Assembly (NCBI GenBank): GCA_037127255.1
Contig: JBANSL010000012.1
Span: 19,726,615 to 19,790,614, forward strand
Length of the DNA: 64,000 nt
Origin: Persicaria tinctoria
Lineage: Eukaryota; Streptophyta; Magnoliopsida; Caryophyllales; Polygonaceae
Reading direction: 5' to 3'
In this document: piece by piece, positions 23,421-33,688 of the stretch
Position numbering within the stretch: position 1 is the first letter of the stretch
Layout: each line of letters begins with the position of its first letter
The notes under the pieces: model-generated
The model's input: the letters and a program-made list of their open reading frames with translations, nothing else
Told to the model about the DNA's origin: nothing
Databases searched by the model: none
Program-made: the position numbers and the translations under genes

Positions 23421-23894
23421 GGCGGAGGAACGGCCTATTCGCTGGATTTTCAAGGTCTGTATTTGTATTTGGATGTTTATTCGAATCCTCACGATTTGCC
23501 TTGGAAATTTGAGATTGGTATCCTCACAAGCCCTTCTCTGATTGGTGGTGATTTTTTGTGGAATTTGAATTGGATTTTTCTTCTGAAATTCAAATTCAGC
23601 TTTGCAAAAAAGACAATGTTGCTTGAAGTGGTTGACTTCGATTTCTAACTTGCAATTGATGATTAATCCGGCCTAGATTTATTAATTGAGACATGGATTA
23701 ATTAAATTAAGGGATGTGTGAATTATTTTTATTGATGTGTTAATTGAATTTAAAGATGGCGGTGCTGTTACTTCGAGGGGTTTGATTTTGAATCATTCGC
23801 AGTGACGGTGTACTATTTGATTGAAGATCCTCCTTTGGTGGTTGTTGTTAAACAGAGGATTCACCGTTGAGAAACTTTATATAGTGGAGTGACT

Positions 23895-24860
23895 AAATAG
23901 ACAACAGTTCAATGACTAAATAGACATGGTTCAGTGACTAAATAGAGAATGGTTTAATGACCAAATAGAAACGGTTCAGTGACTAAATAAAGAATGATTC
24001 AGTGACTAAATAGATGGTTCATTGACTAAATATATAGTGGTTCACTGGGTGTGGTTCACGAGATTTGATTAAGATTGGTTCACTGGGTTTGGTTCACATG
24101 ATTTGGTTCATTGACTAACTTGAGGAACCACTTCTTGATAACTTGATGAACCACTTCTTATAGGCCCATGAATCACTTCTTTATAACTTGATGAACCACT
24201 TCTTGATAACATCTTTATAGCTTGATGAACCACTTTTTGATAACTTGATTAACCATTTCTTGATAAAATCTTTATAGTTTGATGAACCATTTCTTGATAA
24301 AAAAAAATGTTTAAAAGTAAGTTGGTATTAGTAGTGATATACGGAGTATTATATCACTACTAAATAGAGGTTGGTTCAATGACTAAATAGAGGTTGGTTC
24401 AGTGACTAAATAGAGGTTGGTTTAGTGACTAAATATAGGTTGGTTCAATTACTAAATAGGTTGGTTCAGTTTCTAAATAGAGGTTGGTTCATTGACTAAA
24501 TGGATGTTGGTTCAATGACTAAATAAGTTTGTTCAGTGACTAAATAGAGGTTGGTTCAGTGACTAAATAGGTTGGTTCAGTGACTAAATAGAGGTTGGTT
24601 CAGTGTCTAAATAGAGGCTGGTTCAGTGACTAAATAGATGTTGGTTCAGTGACTAAATATGTTGGTTCAGTGACTAAATAGAGGTTGCTTCAGTGACCGA
24701 ATAGAGAATGGTTCAGTGACTGAATAGAGAGTGGTTCAATGACCGAATAGAGTGGTTTAGTGACCGAATAGAGAGTGATCAATGACCGAATAGAGTGGTT
24801 CAATGACCGAATAGTGAGTGGTTCATTGGGTGTGTGGTTCACTTGTTGTGGTTCACTGAC
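23895..24860. repeat. GGTTCAGTGACTAAATAGA minisatellite
   Basis: Dozens of imperfect copies of a roughly 20-23 bp unit (GGTTCAGTGACTAAATAGAG with small spacers) occur in two blocks, about 23895-24120 and 24360-24860. They are separated by a second repeat based on AACTTGATGAACCACTTCTT (about 24120-24300). At the right the unit drifts to AGTGACCGAATAGAGAGTGG. Confidence 0.85.
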
Positions 24861-26834
24861 TAAATATATAGTGACATATATATTAATATTTTGTAATGTA
24901 TAATTAACAAAAATTATTTGAAAAAATTTTAATTAATGTTTGAAAAAAAAGGGAAGCAATTACTATTTGTAATGTATAATTAATGTTTGTAATATATAGT
25001 GATACATTTAATACTGTACGAAGCAATTACGATGCGTTTAACATTAATTAAAATGAACAATTACGATTCGTTTAAGAAAATAACATGAAATAGATGTTGG
25101 CAAGATGGTAATCGGTAAATCGGTAATCCACTAGCCACTTCCGTTTGTAACTAATCAACCTCAGTTCGATTCTCTCTTCAGTGCGAAGGGGTTGCGTCTT
25201 CTTTTTTATATATACTAGTGAGCATGCCCGTGCGATGCACGGGACATGTTTTAATCAATGTTTACTCATTTAGTTAGCCGATATACTTGAGTAGGTATGT
25301 TTGATCTATTAATTAAAGGTAATTTGATTTACACAATAGTTGAGTTACACATTATTTATTTTTAATTAATATTAAAGATAATTAAACTTTTATTAGACAT
25401 ATTTCCTTTGGCGTTAATTTTTCTTGATATTGATATAATAATGTACATTAATACCACTTAATTGATTAAATTTAAAAATATCTCCTTCTTTGTTACATAA
25501 TTGTAACTTATTTTTTATGATGATGAAAAAACAATTAAACTTCTCTCTATAATGCATGTGGTAAAAAAAAGGAGACTAAAAAATGAATAAATTTCAGTTT
25601 ATGGGATTTATGAGGTGTATCTATATATATATAGATATAATAAGGTTATGAGATTTAGGAGGTATATATATACGTAGAGTTATATAGTCCATAAGGGTAA
25701 GAGGTGAAGTATTACTACATTTGTGACTTTCTAATACAGTTAAAATTATTTAATACAAACACAAAAAATTTAGCTAATGATATGAAAATATCATGACAAT
25801 GCTCATATACAAACAAATTGGTAAAAAGAAATTAATACTCGATCCATCTTTCCGTCTTCCATGAAGATCAAGAGAATTTCACCAATTTTTCTTCTCTACA
25901 ATAACATTGACAAACATAATATAAAAGAGCATTACCTTTCCAAATTTTTTAAAAAAAGAAAAAGAAATATCAAATTTTGTATATATTAATGAAAAACATT
26001 AAGAAAGTCGATTAAAATTGATGATCTTTCTCTATGAACTTATATCCATTATCATGTTTTCATCGATAGTGCCTTTCTACAATAACATTAATTATTAAAT
26101 ATCTTGTTTATGTTCTCTTTTTTTTTTTAAAGATTTTTGTTCATATTCTAGTTTAAATGGTAAAATCAATTAAAATTGAATTGATATGCACGGAAAAAAC
26201 TTAATAAAATATATATCGCCAGTTTGGTATTTGTTACATGACTATAATGTTTATTGATGTCTTATAATACATATAATATATCCAAATTGTTAGTACAATA
26301 TAGTTTTTTAAGTTGAATATAATATTATAAATTATATTAAACAAAGAACAAAGAGATAACATGAAAAATATTCTCATGTCTTCTTTAGCCAACATATTTC
26401 AATTTTCAATCATAGACCTCATTCATCATCATCATGGATGTAAGGCTAGCTTTTCACATTTGATATCATTTTTTACTATCATTTTATTTGTAGGCAACTC
26501 AATTATTTGTATTCATCATACGGAAAATGAAAAGAAAAAATTATTGGTTAGATAATATGTTGAATAAATATACCAAAACATGGAAGTTTCAAGGGAAAAG
26601 CTTAATTTTATTGGTGTCTTGATTTTATTCTTTCATCATGTAGTTCATAAATGAAAATTACAAATTACAAAATTATAAAAATTTATTCATATGTAACACT
26701 TTAATTTTGAAATGTTCTTGAATTAATTTTTTTCTCTCATTCCAAAAGATATGTGTGTGTGTGTATATCGGGGCATAATTTAATACGTAAACACAAAATT
26801 TTGAAAAAGATGGGAAAAAATATAGCAAAAATTG

Positions 26835-26835
<1 letters not shown>

Positions 26836-26870
<35 letters not shown>
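26836..26870. repeat. (TTA)n microsatellite
   Basis: About 11 uninterrupted trinucleotide units. Confidence 0.95.
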
Positions 26871-26871
<1 letters not shown>

Positions 26872-28445
26872 GTTATACATCATTTTAAAAGCAACGAAAA
26901 ATTATTGCTTTCAAAATTTGTGTATAAAAATCTTATAAATTAATAAAAATGTTATATGAAATAATTATTTAAAATAATTATGTAAATAAAAATATAAATG
27001 AGCAAAATAACTAATTTGGTGTTCCCCTCTTGGATTAATGACTAATTAACCGGATGTGAATTGAATGAATAATCATGGAGTGGTCATAATAGAAAAAAGA
27101 AGGGTTATAGAATGTGAAGAGATTTTTTTACATTAATGAATTAGATGTTGATTTACTTCAATTTTTAGTAACTCCTACAATCAATTATCATAATATTCAT
27201 TTTTTGTAACTCCTAAAACTAATTAACACCATCATCGATCACTAATATCAATTCAAACATTATAAACGAATACACAATGTGAGATGAAATTAGTTTTTAA
27301 AATAATATAATATTTAAAAAAGCAAACAATCTAAACAAAAATAACTAATTTGTGGTGTGTACTTACATGCTATTCTCCTTTTATATGAACAAAGTGGTTT
27401 TATAATGGGAAAAATAGAGGTTATAGAATGTGAATCTACATTAATGAGGTGTTAATATGAATAACAAATTTACTTCAATTTTTAAATTGAAACTCTCTTA
27501 CGGTAAATTATTAAAATATTCATTTCTGTACACAATTAATTAGCACTTACTATCATCCGTCATCACTATTATTATTTGAACTATTATCGTTTTACGTTTA
27601 CTATTTACATAAAAAAAACACTCCTTTTGTATGATACTCCGCAAAAGATAGGTATATATAATTAGATGTTAATATGAATATCAAATTTACATCAATTTGT
27701 TGCAAGTCTCACCATAAATTATCAAAAATATTCATTTTTTTATAACTCTTACAATTAATTAGCACTGTATTATTATTTTAAATATTATCATTTTAAGTTT
27801 AATAAATATATATAGATTATTTAATATTTATTAGATTGTCAATAAGTAGAGAGGATGACAAAGTAAACAAAAAATAAATAAAAGATGTAGATGATGTGGT
27901 TTTAATTTATATAATTGGAGAAATAATTAGGTACAATTGGAGTTTTATTATCATTGATGTAATACAAAAATTATACAATATGAACAAAAAAAATTGGAAA
28001 ATTTAGACACATGAAACACTTTAGTAACAACTTCCGACTCGATTACACCATAAAAAAATACACAAAATAAAAGAGGTTACCCAAACCTTGTTGTCACCAA
28101 TATTGTAACCATGGGTCCTTGGTAAAAATAATCAACGCCAATAGATAAGAATACCAACAAACTTCCATGCTTCATTTGTTCCTGTCAACAAAAACAACAC
28201 TATTAGAAACCATCATCAAATATCTTATATAGATAAAAATTAAAATGCAAAATCAAACAAATCGAACAAATTGACTAATTACAGAGAAAGAGTCACAAAA
28301 TTAAAATAAAATTAAAATAAGCATCCTAAGGTATTTTTCTAGTGCAAAAAATAAGAATCCTAAGGTATTTTAATAATAATATGATAAAAATTAAAATAAA
28401 AGCAATGAAATATATGGTGTTCATAACCAAACGAATCGACTAATT

Positions 28446-28470
28446 AGAGAGAGAGAGAGAGAGAGAGAGT
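28446..28470. repeat. (GA)n microsatellite
   Basis: About 12 uninterrupted GA units. Confidence 0.95.
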
Positions 28471-28633
28471 CACAAAATGAGCATGAGAAATAGAGAGAAT
28501 TTAGTTGATGGTTTCGGGTCTTACATATAGTGTTTGAAATAATGTTAATTAATGTCCATTTTGAATAGGTAATGTAACGCTTTGTTTTTGTGGGAAATGT
28601 AACAACGCTTTGTCCATGGTTTCATGTCTTATA

Positions 28634-28773
28634 TATAGTAATTGCAATTGATTAATTTGTGTATTAATGTGAATTATTTGGTGGGAAATGTAACGGCTAA
28701 TATTATAGTAATTGCAATTGATTAATTTGTGTATTAATGTGAATTATTTGGTGGGAAATGTAACGGCTAATAT
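28634..28773. repeat. Perfect-looking 70-bp tandem duplication
   Basis: Two consecutive copies start TATAGTAATTGCAATTG and end AACGGCTAATAT, at 28634 and 28704. Near-identity implies a recent event. Confidence 0.9.
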
Positions 28774-30635
28774 TGCTGAATACATTGTTATATGTTAGAA
28801 CAATAAAAACTTGAGGTTGAAAAAAAAACAAATTGAATAAACATTAATGAAGGCTTCTATTAAACGAATAACCGGTTACACGGATAATCGAGAATATTAT
28901 AGATTGGATAACCGAGAACACAATTATAGCATTTATGGTGGGGGCTGAACACAACTTTTACTAGATATATTATAGATATATATGTAATACAGGCGCGTGG
29001 GGAGTACGCGTGAGAGAGGCCGAAGCGCGTGGCGTGTACTAAACGCGCGAGTGAGAGTAGCGGATGGACCAATTAGATCATTTCTTTCATTCTCACCGGT
29101 AGAGTTGTGTGTACCCGAACCCAACCCTATATATATATAGAGAGAGAGAGAGATATTTGATATTAAGGTAATTACATTTTCTAAACAAAAAGCTCGTGCT
29201 CAGGCATTGGTGCTATATATACTGGTGTATTCTTAACACAAAAGAGTTTTAGACTTACGCCTACTTTTTTTCTCTTTAAACCAATCAAATATTTTTTCTT
29301 TTAATTTAAGATATTAGAAAATAGAGAAAATTTGCGCCGAAGGCGTAAATTTTCGGTCAAATTAGCCAAATATACACGTTTGTGTAAAAATTGCAAAAGC
29401 ATACAATCTTAATTTTTAACAAAAACCCCCAAATCTCTCAGATCTTTCTCGCTCTTTCTCATCCGTTTCCATGGCCGCTCATCCGCTCCTCCTCCTCCGT
29501 TTCCATGGCCGCTTCTCCTCATTCCATGGTTGCTATCGCAATTTCAGATGCTGCCATGGCCAGAGGATTCGTCGACAATTTCAATTGCCATGGCCTCTCT
29601 TCCCCGTCTTCAAAGTCCAACTCAAAATCTCTCTGATTGATGTCGAACGCTGTCGCTTCCTCTCGATCCATCAACAGCCTCTCTTCCCCGTCTTCAAAGT
29701 CCAACTCGAAATCGATTTGCAGCGAGAAATTCATCCCATTGAGATCGTCGTCGAGGCTCCACGATTTTGACCTAATCGAAATCGATTTGCATCGACGGAT
29801 CCATCTCCGCTCCTCAGTGCCTCCTCTCCTCTCTCTTCCGCCGCCGGTTATGATAAGGACGGCGGGATGATCGAGTGCAATTGATCGAGTCTAGGTTGCT
29901 GACATGGTGTTCTGAATCTTTGGCATGTGAACGAGAAGCTGCACTTGGGCAGGGACGGTATATATCATCCGTGAATGAGAGATCCCGTTGAATTCATCGC
30001 CGTCAGCGCTGACAACCGAACGAGAGCCTGAGGAACAAGATGTTGATGTTCAGCGATGATGGATTGGCAAAGCTGCAGGAACGAATCGATGATTCTCTCG
30101 TGGTATGAATTTGAACTTTGTTTTCCAATGCCTATTGCTACTCTCTATCGTCCACATTGTGTTGGTTACTTGGTTTACACTGTCCAAACTGTTTTCTTTC
30201 TTCATAGTTGTTAAAATACTGTGACAACTTCAAAAATTATCACAGTTGCTCCCATTGCCTTAATTTTTAATTCATGTTGCATTGTTGCTGCGTGCTATTA
30301 GTAGTACTGTGTGCTCATTGTTGGCTTTTGTTTATTTGACAGTGCTTTTTTGTATGTATGTATGGAGTAGTTAATTATGGATGGTTGAAGAATTAGTTGG
30401 AATTCTTTTTTGCTATGGACAGTACTATGGCATCTTAGATATACATAGTAGGAATTGCCTAATACAGTAATATGGGAAGGTGTTGACAGTGTGAATGATG
30501 TTGCTTTGCAGTTTGCTGAAGTGCAGTGTAAATTGAGGCTGACACCTGCACCAGCAAATCTTTTCTTAATCTTTAGCTGTCAAAGAATTAGCACTAATCC
30601 ATTGGATTATAGTATTTGTTTTAATGCTTTTTACT

Positions 30636-30855
30636 GCTGCTAGAGATGCTTCCAAGGACCCTGAACTTGACCAATTCATGGTTTGTTTTTTTCTCTTCAT
30701 TTTTTTTGCCTGTTTAATTGATTCTCTGATGATAAGAACATTGATATATACAGGAAGCTTATTATGACATGCTGGTAAAGTACAAGGAAGAGCTGACAAG
30801 GCCAATCCAGGATGCAATTGAATTCATGCGCAAGATTGAGTTTCAGCTACTGCAG
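30636..30855 (+). pseudogene. KNOX homeobox gene fragment (KNOX2/MEINOX region), two exons
   Basis: Exon one (30636-30680) reads AARDASKDPELDQFM. A 73-bp intron (GTTTGT...TACAG, 30681-30753) follows. Exon two (30754-30855) reads EAYYDMLVKYKEELTRPIQD then AIEFMRKIEFQLLQ. This is the KNOX2 half of the MEINOX domain of class I KNOTTED-like homeobox transcription factors, where DPELDQFMEAY and LVKY.EEL.RP are hallmarks. The intron interrupts between M and E. The ELK and homeobox parts are absent and the upstream KNOX1 half is not recognisable, so no functional factor can be made. Retained intron means the capture was from DNA, as in Pack-MULEs. Confidence 0.85.
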
Positions 30856-31140
30856 GTGGGAGCTCCGTCAGCGCTGACAACCGACTGTACGGACTCATCC
30901 TTGTTCCCAGCAGCTTCACTCCTTCACCAGCCATGTATGTATTCTCCAGTTTCTATTCTTCTTGATGGTCAATTTGAGTTTTGGGCGTTTTTCCATTCCA
31001 TTTTGCTTGGACAATTTACACAGTTGTGAAGTAATTTCTCTTTTATATGTGCTGTTACTGTTCCATTTGAGGGTTTTTTGTTTGTTCAGCTTGATCTTTT
31101 GGGGGATTTTACTGATGTGGGGCTGTTGTTTTGATTACAG

Positions 31141-31446
31141 TACCAATAGGAATGGACAGAGCAACTCTTCCGGAGCCATCTGTCGGATTTGTGACGAACC
31201 GCCGAACTGCCAGGTAGGTTCTTTGGACTAACCTGTCGAATCTGAATCTGTGTTTGCGTCAGCGCTGACATGGTCCGTTCTCCGACACCACGACGTGTTA
31301 GGAGACAGAAAAGTAGGAGCACCTCATCCTCACCTTTGCAGAAATCAAGGAGTCCTAGTGTTTCAGCATTGGAACGGAGGAATGCTCTTCTAAAGCAGAA
31401 AAAGGAAGAAGAAGAAAAGAAAGGGTGGACATCCAAGTTTCAGTAG
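31141..31446 (+). pseudogene. Unidentified captured exon-like pieces
   Basis: The first piece (31141-31213) lies between an acceptor (GATTACAG) and a donor (CAGGTAGGT) and can read PIGMDRATLPEPSVGFVTNR. The second (31270-31446) is a 58-codon frame starting immediately after a GTCAGCGCTGAC palindrome. It begins MVRSPTPRRVRRQKSRS, is rich in Ser-Arg/Lys, then becomes a KKEEEEKK coiled stretch and stops. The composition resembles RS-rich nuclear proteins, but I do not recognise the parent. The two pieces may have different origins. Confidence 0.4.
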
Positions 31447-31687
31447 TTGATTTGACCAAGCATTTGCTTCTGTATCTGATTTGCATTTACACTTAGACGT
31501 GTGTAAACTTCTTAAAGCTCACACTTGATTGACATTATTTCCCAACCAAACTCTTTATTAATCAACCAAGGATACCAGTTTATAGTTCGAAGCACAAGTG
31601 TATTTTTCTGAATTTAGAAGTTGTGCAGCAAAGCATACATCCATGTTGAAGGACATCAAATCAGTGACTATACCAGCTTTATGTTGA

Positions 31688-31815
31688 TAAGGGCATTCCC
31701 GACGGCGTCAGCATTCTCGTAGACGGCGTCAGCATTCCCGACGTCGGCGTCAGCATCCCTCAAATGGTGTCAGCATCGCCGATGTTAGCATCATCGATGT
31801 CCTCCACATCAGCTA
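31688..31815. repeat. GTCAGCATT-type minisatellite
   Basis: Imperfect 15-25 bp units are built on GGCGTCAGCATTC and GACGTCGGCGTCAGCATCCC. Near-identical arrays lie in the sister element at 45027-45355. Confidence 0.8.
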
Positions 31816-32211
31816 CTACCTTCTTCACTGTCAATTGCTCAAATTTGCAATATGTTTGGTATGATCAAGCTGAAGTGCTGAACCCATATTTTGAGTGATA
31901 AAAAAAACCTTATATAACTGTCGATTGCGATTGCGCTTGATAACTCATTGTTCACAAGGATGTCTGATAGTGTAAATCGCATCGGTCCAAACATACCCGA
32001 ATTCAGAATCAATCAGACACCAATATAGAAGCAATTCCAGACAAACTGTATTCACAAGAATCAACAACATTTCAATCAGTCAAGATCAAGCAAAGCAGGA
32101 AAACAAAGGAACTGATATGATATCATACACTGATTTAAGACGATCAGTAGCCCATCCTACACTAATCCTTTCCATTTGAACAAGATAAATCAGCACCAAT
32201 TTCATTTCCTC

Positions 32212-32470
32212 CGGGCACTCCCCTGAAACAGCTCGTTGTTGATCCGCGCCTCAACTTCCTCGAAGCTGTACTTGATCAGCTTGTCAGCATTCGCATTGCG
32301 GAATCTGTCAAGGAACTTCTTGTAAGCAGATGTCAAGGTTTCAGCTATCTCTGCCTTGAGCTCCTCCCTCAGCTGATCATCAGCAACAATCCATGAGGAT
32401 TGAGCCTTACAGGTCTCGTCGAAGCAGCTGTTGAAGAGACTGATCCTCTCCCTAACAGGGGCTGAAGCAT
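32212..32470 (-). pseudogene. EXO70 exocyst subunit fragment, C-terminal end
   Basis: The minus strand is open for about 86 codons to a TGA at 32212-32214. It reads VRERISLFNSCFDETCKAQ, SSWIVADDQLREELKAEI, TLTSAYKKFLDRF and KLIKYSFEEVEARINNELF. This is the C-terminal end of plant EXO70, the exocyst subunit that tethers secretory vesicles at the plasma membrane; the W.V.D.QLREEL, AY..F..RF and KYS.E..E..I motifs are diagnostic. Most of the protein (usually over 600 residues) is missing. It lies inside Pack-MULE A in the opposite orientation to the KNOX piece, so it is captured, non-functional sequence. Antisense transcripts of the element could pair with EXO70 mRNA. Confidence 0.8.
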
Positions 32471-33375
32471 TGTCTCAGCTACTGCCTTCTTCACTGTCAG
32501 CAACACAACAAGCAGACCAGTCACCATCTCCTTCGGCTCAGTCACAAAACCTCGAGATAGTAAAGCTCCCAGCGAGAATAAAAGAGATTGGATGAGGAGT
32601 TGTCAGCGCTGACGGAGATCCAATAACATCCCCAAGGAGAAAGGACTTGGTGTCCTCCATCTCTCTGTAACTCCGATTGCGAGCAGTACCTTCAATATGT
32701 TGTCAGCAATGGAGAAGCATAGGCGGAAGAGGAGGGAGGCGCCGCCTAGGCAGCTACGATTGAAGCGAGGAGGCAGGCGCTCAAACATCTCCTCCGCCGT
32801 TCTTCACTGCAAGCGCTCGCAATCGAGCACGAATTCTCCAGATCCAATCACCATCTCCTTCGGCTCATCAACGGCCCACCAGATCTACGATAACAAGCAC
32901 GAATTCTCCAGATTCAGTCGCCATCTTCTCTGCCTTGTGCCTCCAGTCACCGGTCCCCGGATTCAGTCGTCGTTCTCGTCAGAGGAAGATGAGAAGAATC
33001 GGCATCACCGGAGTCAGCATCGATCCACCGCATGGCCTCCAATCTCGAACTCGAACTCGTCAGCGATGGCGTTCGGCTTGGGGATGGCGATGGCGATAAG
33101 CGATTCAAGCTCGAACTCGAATTCGTCAGCAATGGCGATGAGCGAGAGGGCGAGGCCGAGGGAGAGCAGCATCTGGAAATCTGCGGACGGAAATCTGGAA
33201 ACGGAGGAGAGCGGCAATGGAGAGATCGAGAGGGGAACAAATCTGAGAAATTGGGGGGGGGGGGGTTTTGATTTCAGATTAGGGTTAATCGGGAAAGCAC
33301 GGATGTATAGTTTTGCAATTTTTCCAAAACTTTGTATATTTGGCTAATTTGGCCTTTGTATTTGTATAGTTGGCA

Positions 33376-33688
33376 AGGCGTACATAATATAATCACATCA
33401 ATTCCAAAGAAATAAAGTTTTAACCTCATATCTTCTCAAAATTGTAGTCAAGACAACCATCCAATCTTTAAACTTGATAGAGCATATCTGAGCAAATCGA
33501 CTCTACGATGTATCCATTTGAAGCTACAAGGTGAAGAATACACAAGTAATTGCACACAAAAAACAGATAATGGGGCACCCTTCCCTATTTCCACGAATTT
33601 CCATGGAAGAAGTAAATTGCAAACATGAAAAGAATTACAATGCCTATTGGTCCTATCATTTTTCGTCATATTGAGTTGACTAAATATG
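33376..33688. other. Short intergenic stretch, nothing recognised
   Basis: AT-rich DNA between Pack-MULE A and the Copia relic. No coding or repeat structure is evident. Confidence 0.4.

Larger units (their letters stand above)
25215..28967 (-). mobile_element. Helitron-like non-autonomous element
   Basis: On the minus strand the 3' end reads CCCGTGCATCGCACGGG (a 7-bp-stem hairpin), then about 8 nt, then CTAG followed by T. That matches the Helitron 3' rule of a short hairpin just before CTRR with insertion before T. The proposed 5' end is TCTAGTAAAAGTTGTG with A outside (28967). The 3' end is well supported; the 5' end is a best guess. The interior is very AT-rich with a 70-bp tandem duplication and microsatellites, and has no Rep/helicase. 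Confidence 0.5.
22981..29130. mobile_element. Large TIR element with nested cargo
   Basis: Left end TAGGGGAGGGTTCAAGTGAG, and right end (inverted) TAGGGTTGGGTTCGGGTACA, both lie next to TATATATA. The pairing continues inward as GAAAGAAATGCTTTGATTGG against GAAAGAAATGATCTAATTGG. Between them lie a GC-rich patch (23060-23420), a minisatellite (23895-24860) and a Helitron-like insertion (25215-28967). With the insertion removed the element is about 2.4 kb. No transposase was found. Confidence 0.45.
30002..32613. repeat. Four copies of palindrome GTCAGCGCTGAC
   Basis: Perfect copies occur at 30002-30013, 30867-30878, 31258-31269 and 32602-32613. The first two also share the following AACCGA. They fall beside the edges of captured segments: before the open segment at 30014, 11 bp after the KNOX exon, directly before the ATG at 31270, and upstream of the EXO70 fragment. 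Confidence 0.9.
29324..33375. mobile_element. Pack-MULE A carrying KNOX and EXO70 fragments
   Basis: The left end (29324-29410) starts GAGAAAATTTGCGCCGAAGG and contains AAATTAGCCAAATATACA and AAAAATTGCAAAA. The right end (about 33295-33375) contains the inverted counterparts. The same termini bound the element at 41206-45533, which has a 9-bp target duplication, so this is Mutator-type; here no clean duplication was found. Cargo in order: GC-rich repeats (29470-29870), an open segment (30014-30103), KNOX exons (30636-30855), two unidentified exon-like pieces (31141-31446), a GTCAGC minisatellite, an EXO70 fragment on the minus strand (32212-32470) and a GC-rich block (32690-33270). There is no transposase. 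Confidence 0.75.

Noticed and set aside
23895..24860. CRISPR-like array
   Set aside because: Repeats are imperfect, spacers are just drifted repeat, and the genome is a plant nuclear genome; it is a minisatellite.
32697..33347. 216-codon open frame on the plus strand inside Pack-MULE A
   Set aside because: It is low complexity, contains duplicated GAACTCGAACTCGTCAGC-type segments and a G run, runs into the TIR, and shows no recognised domain; it is better seen as captured GC-rich filler.
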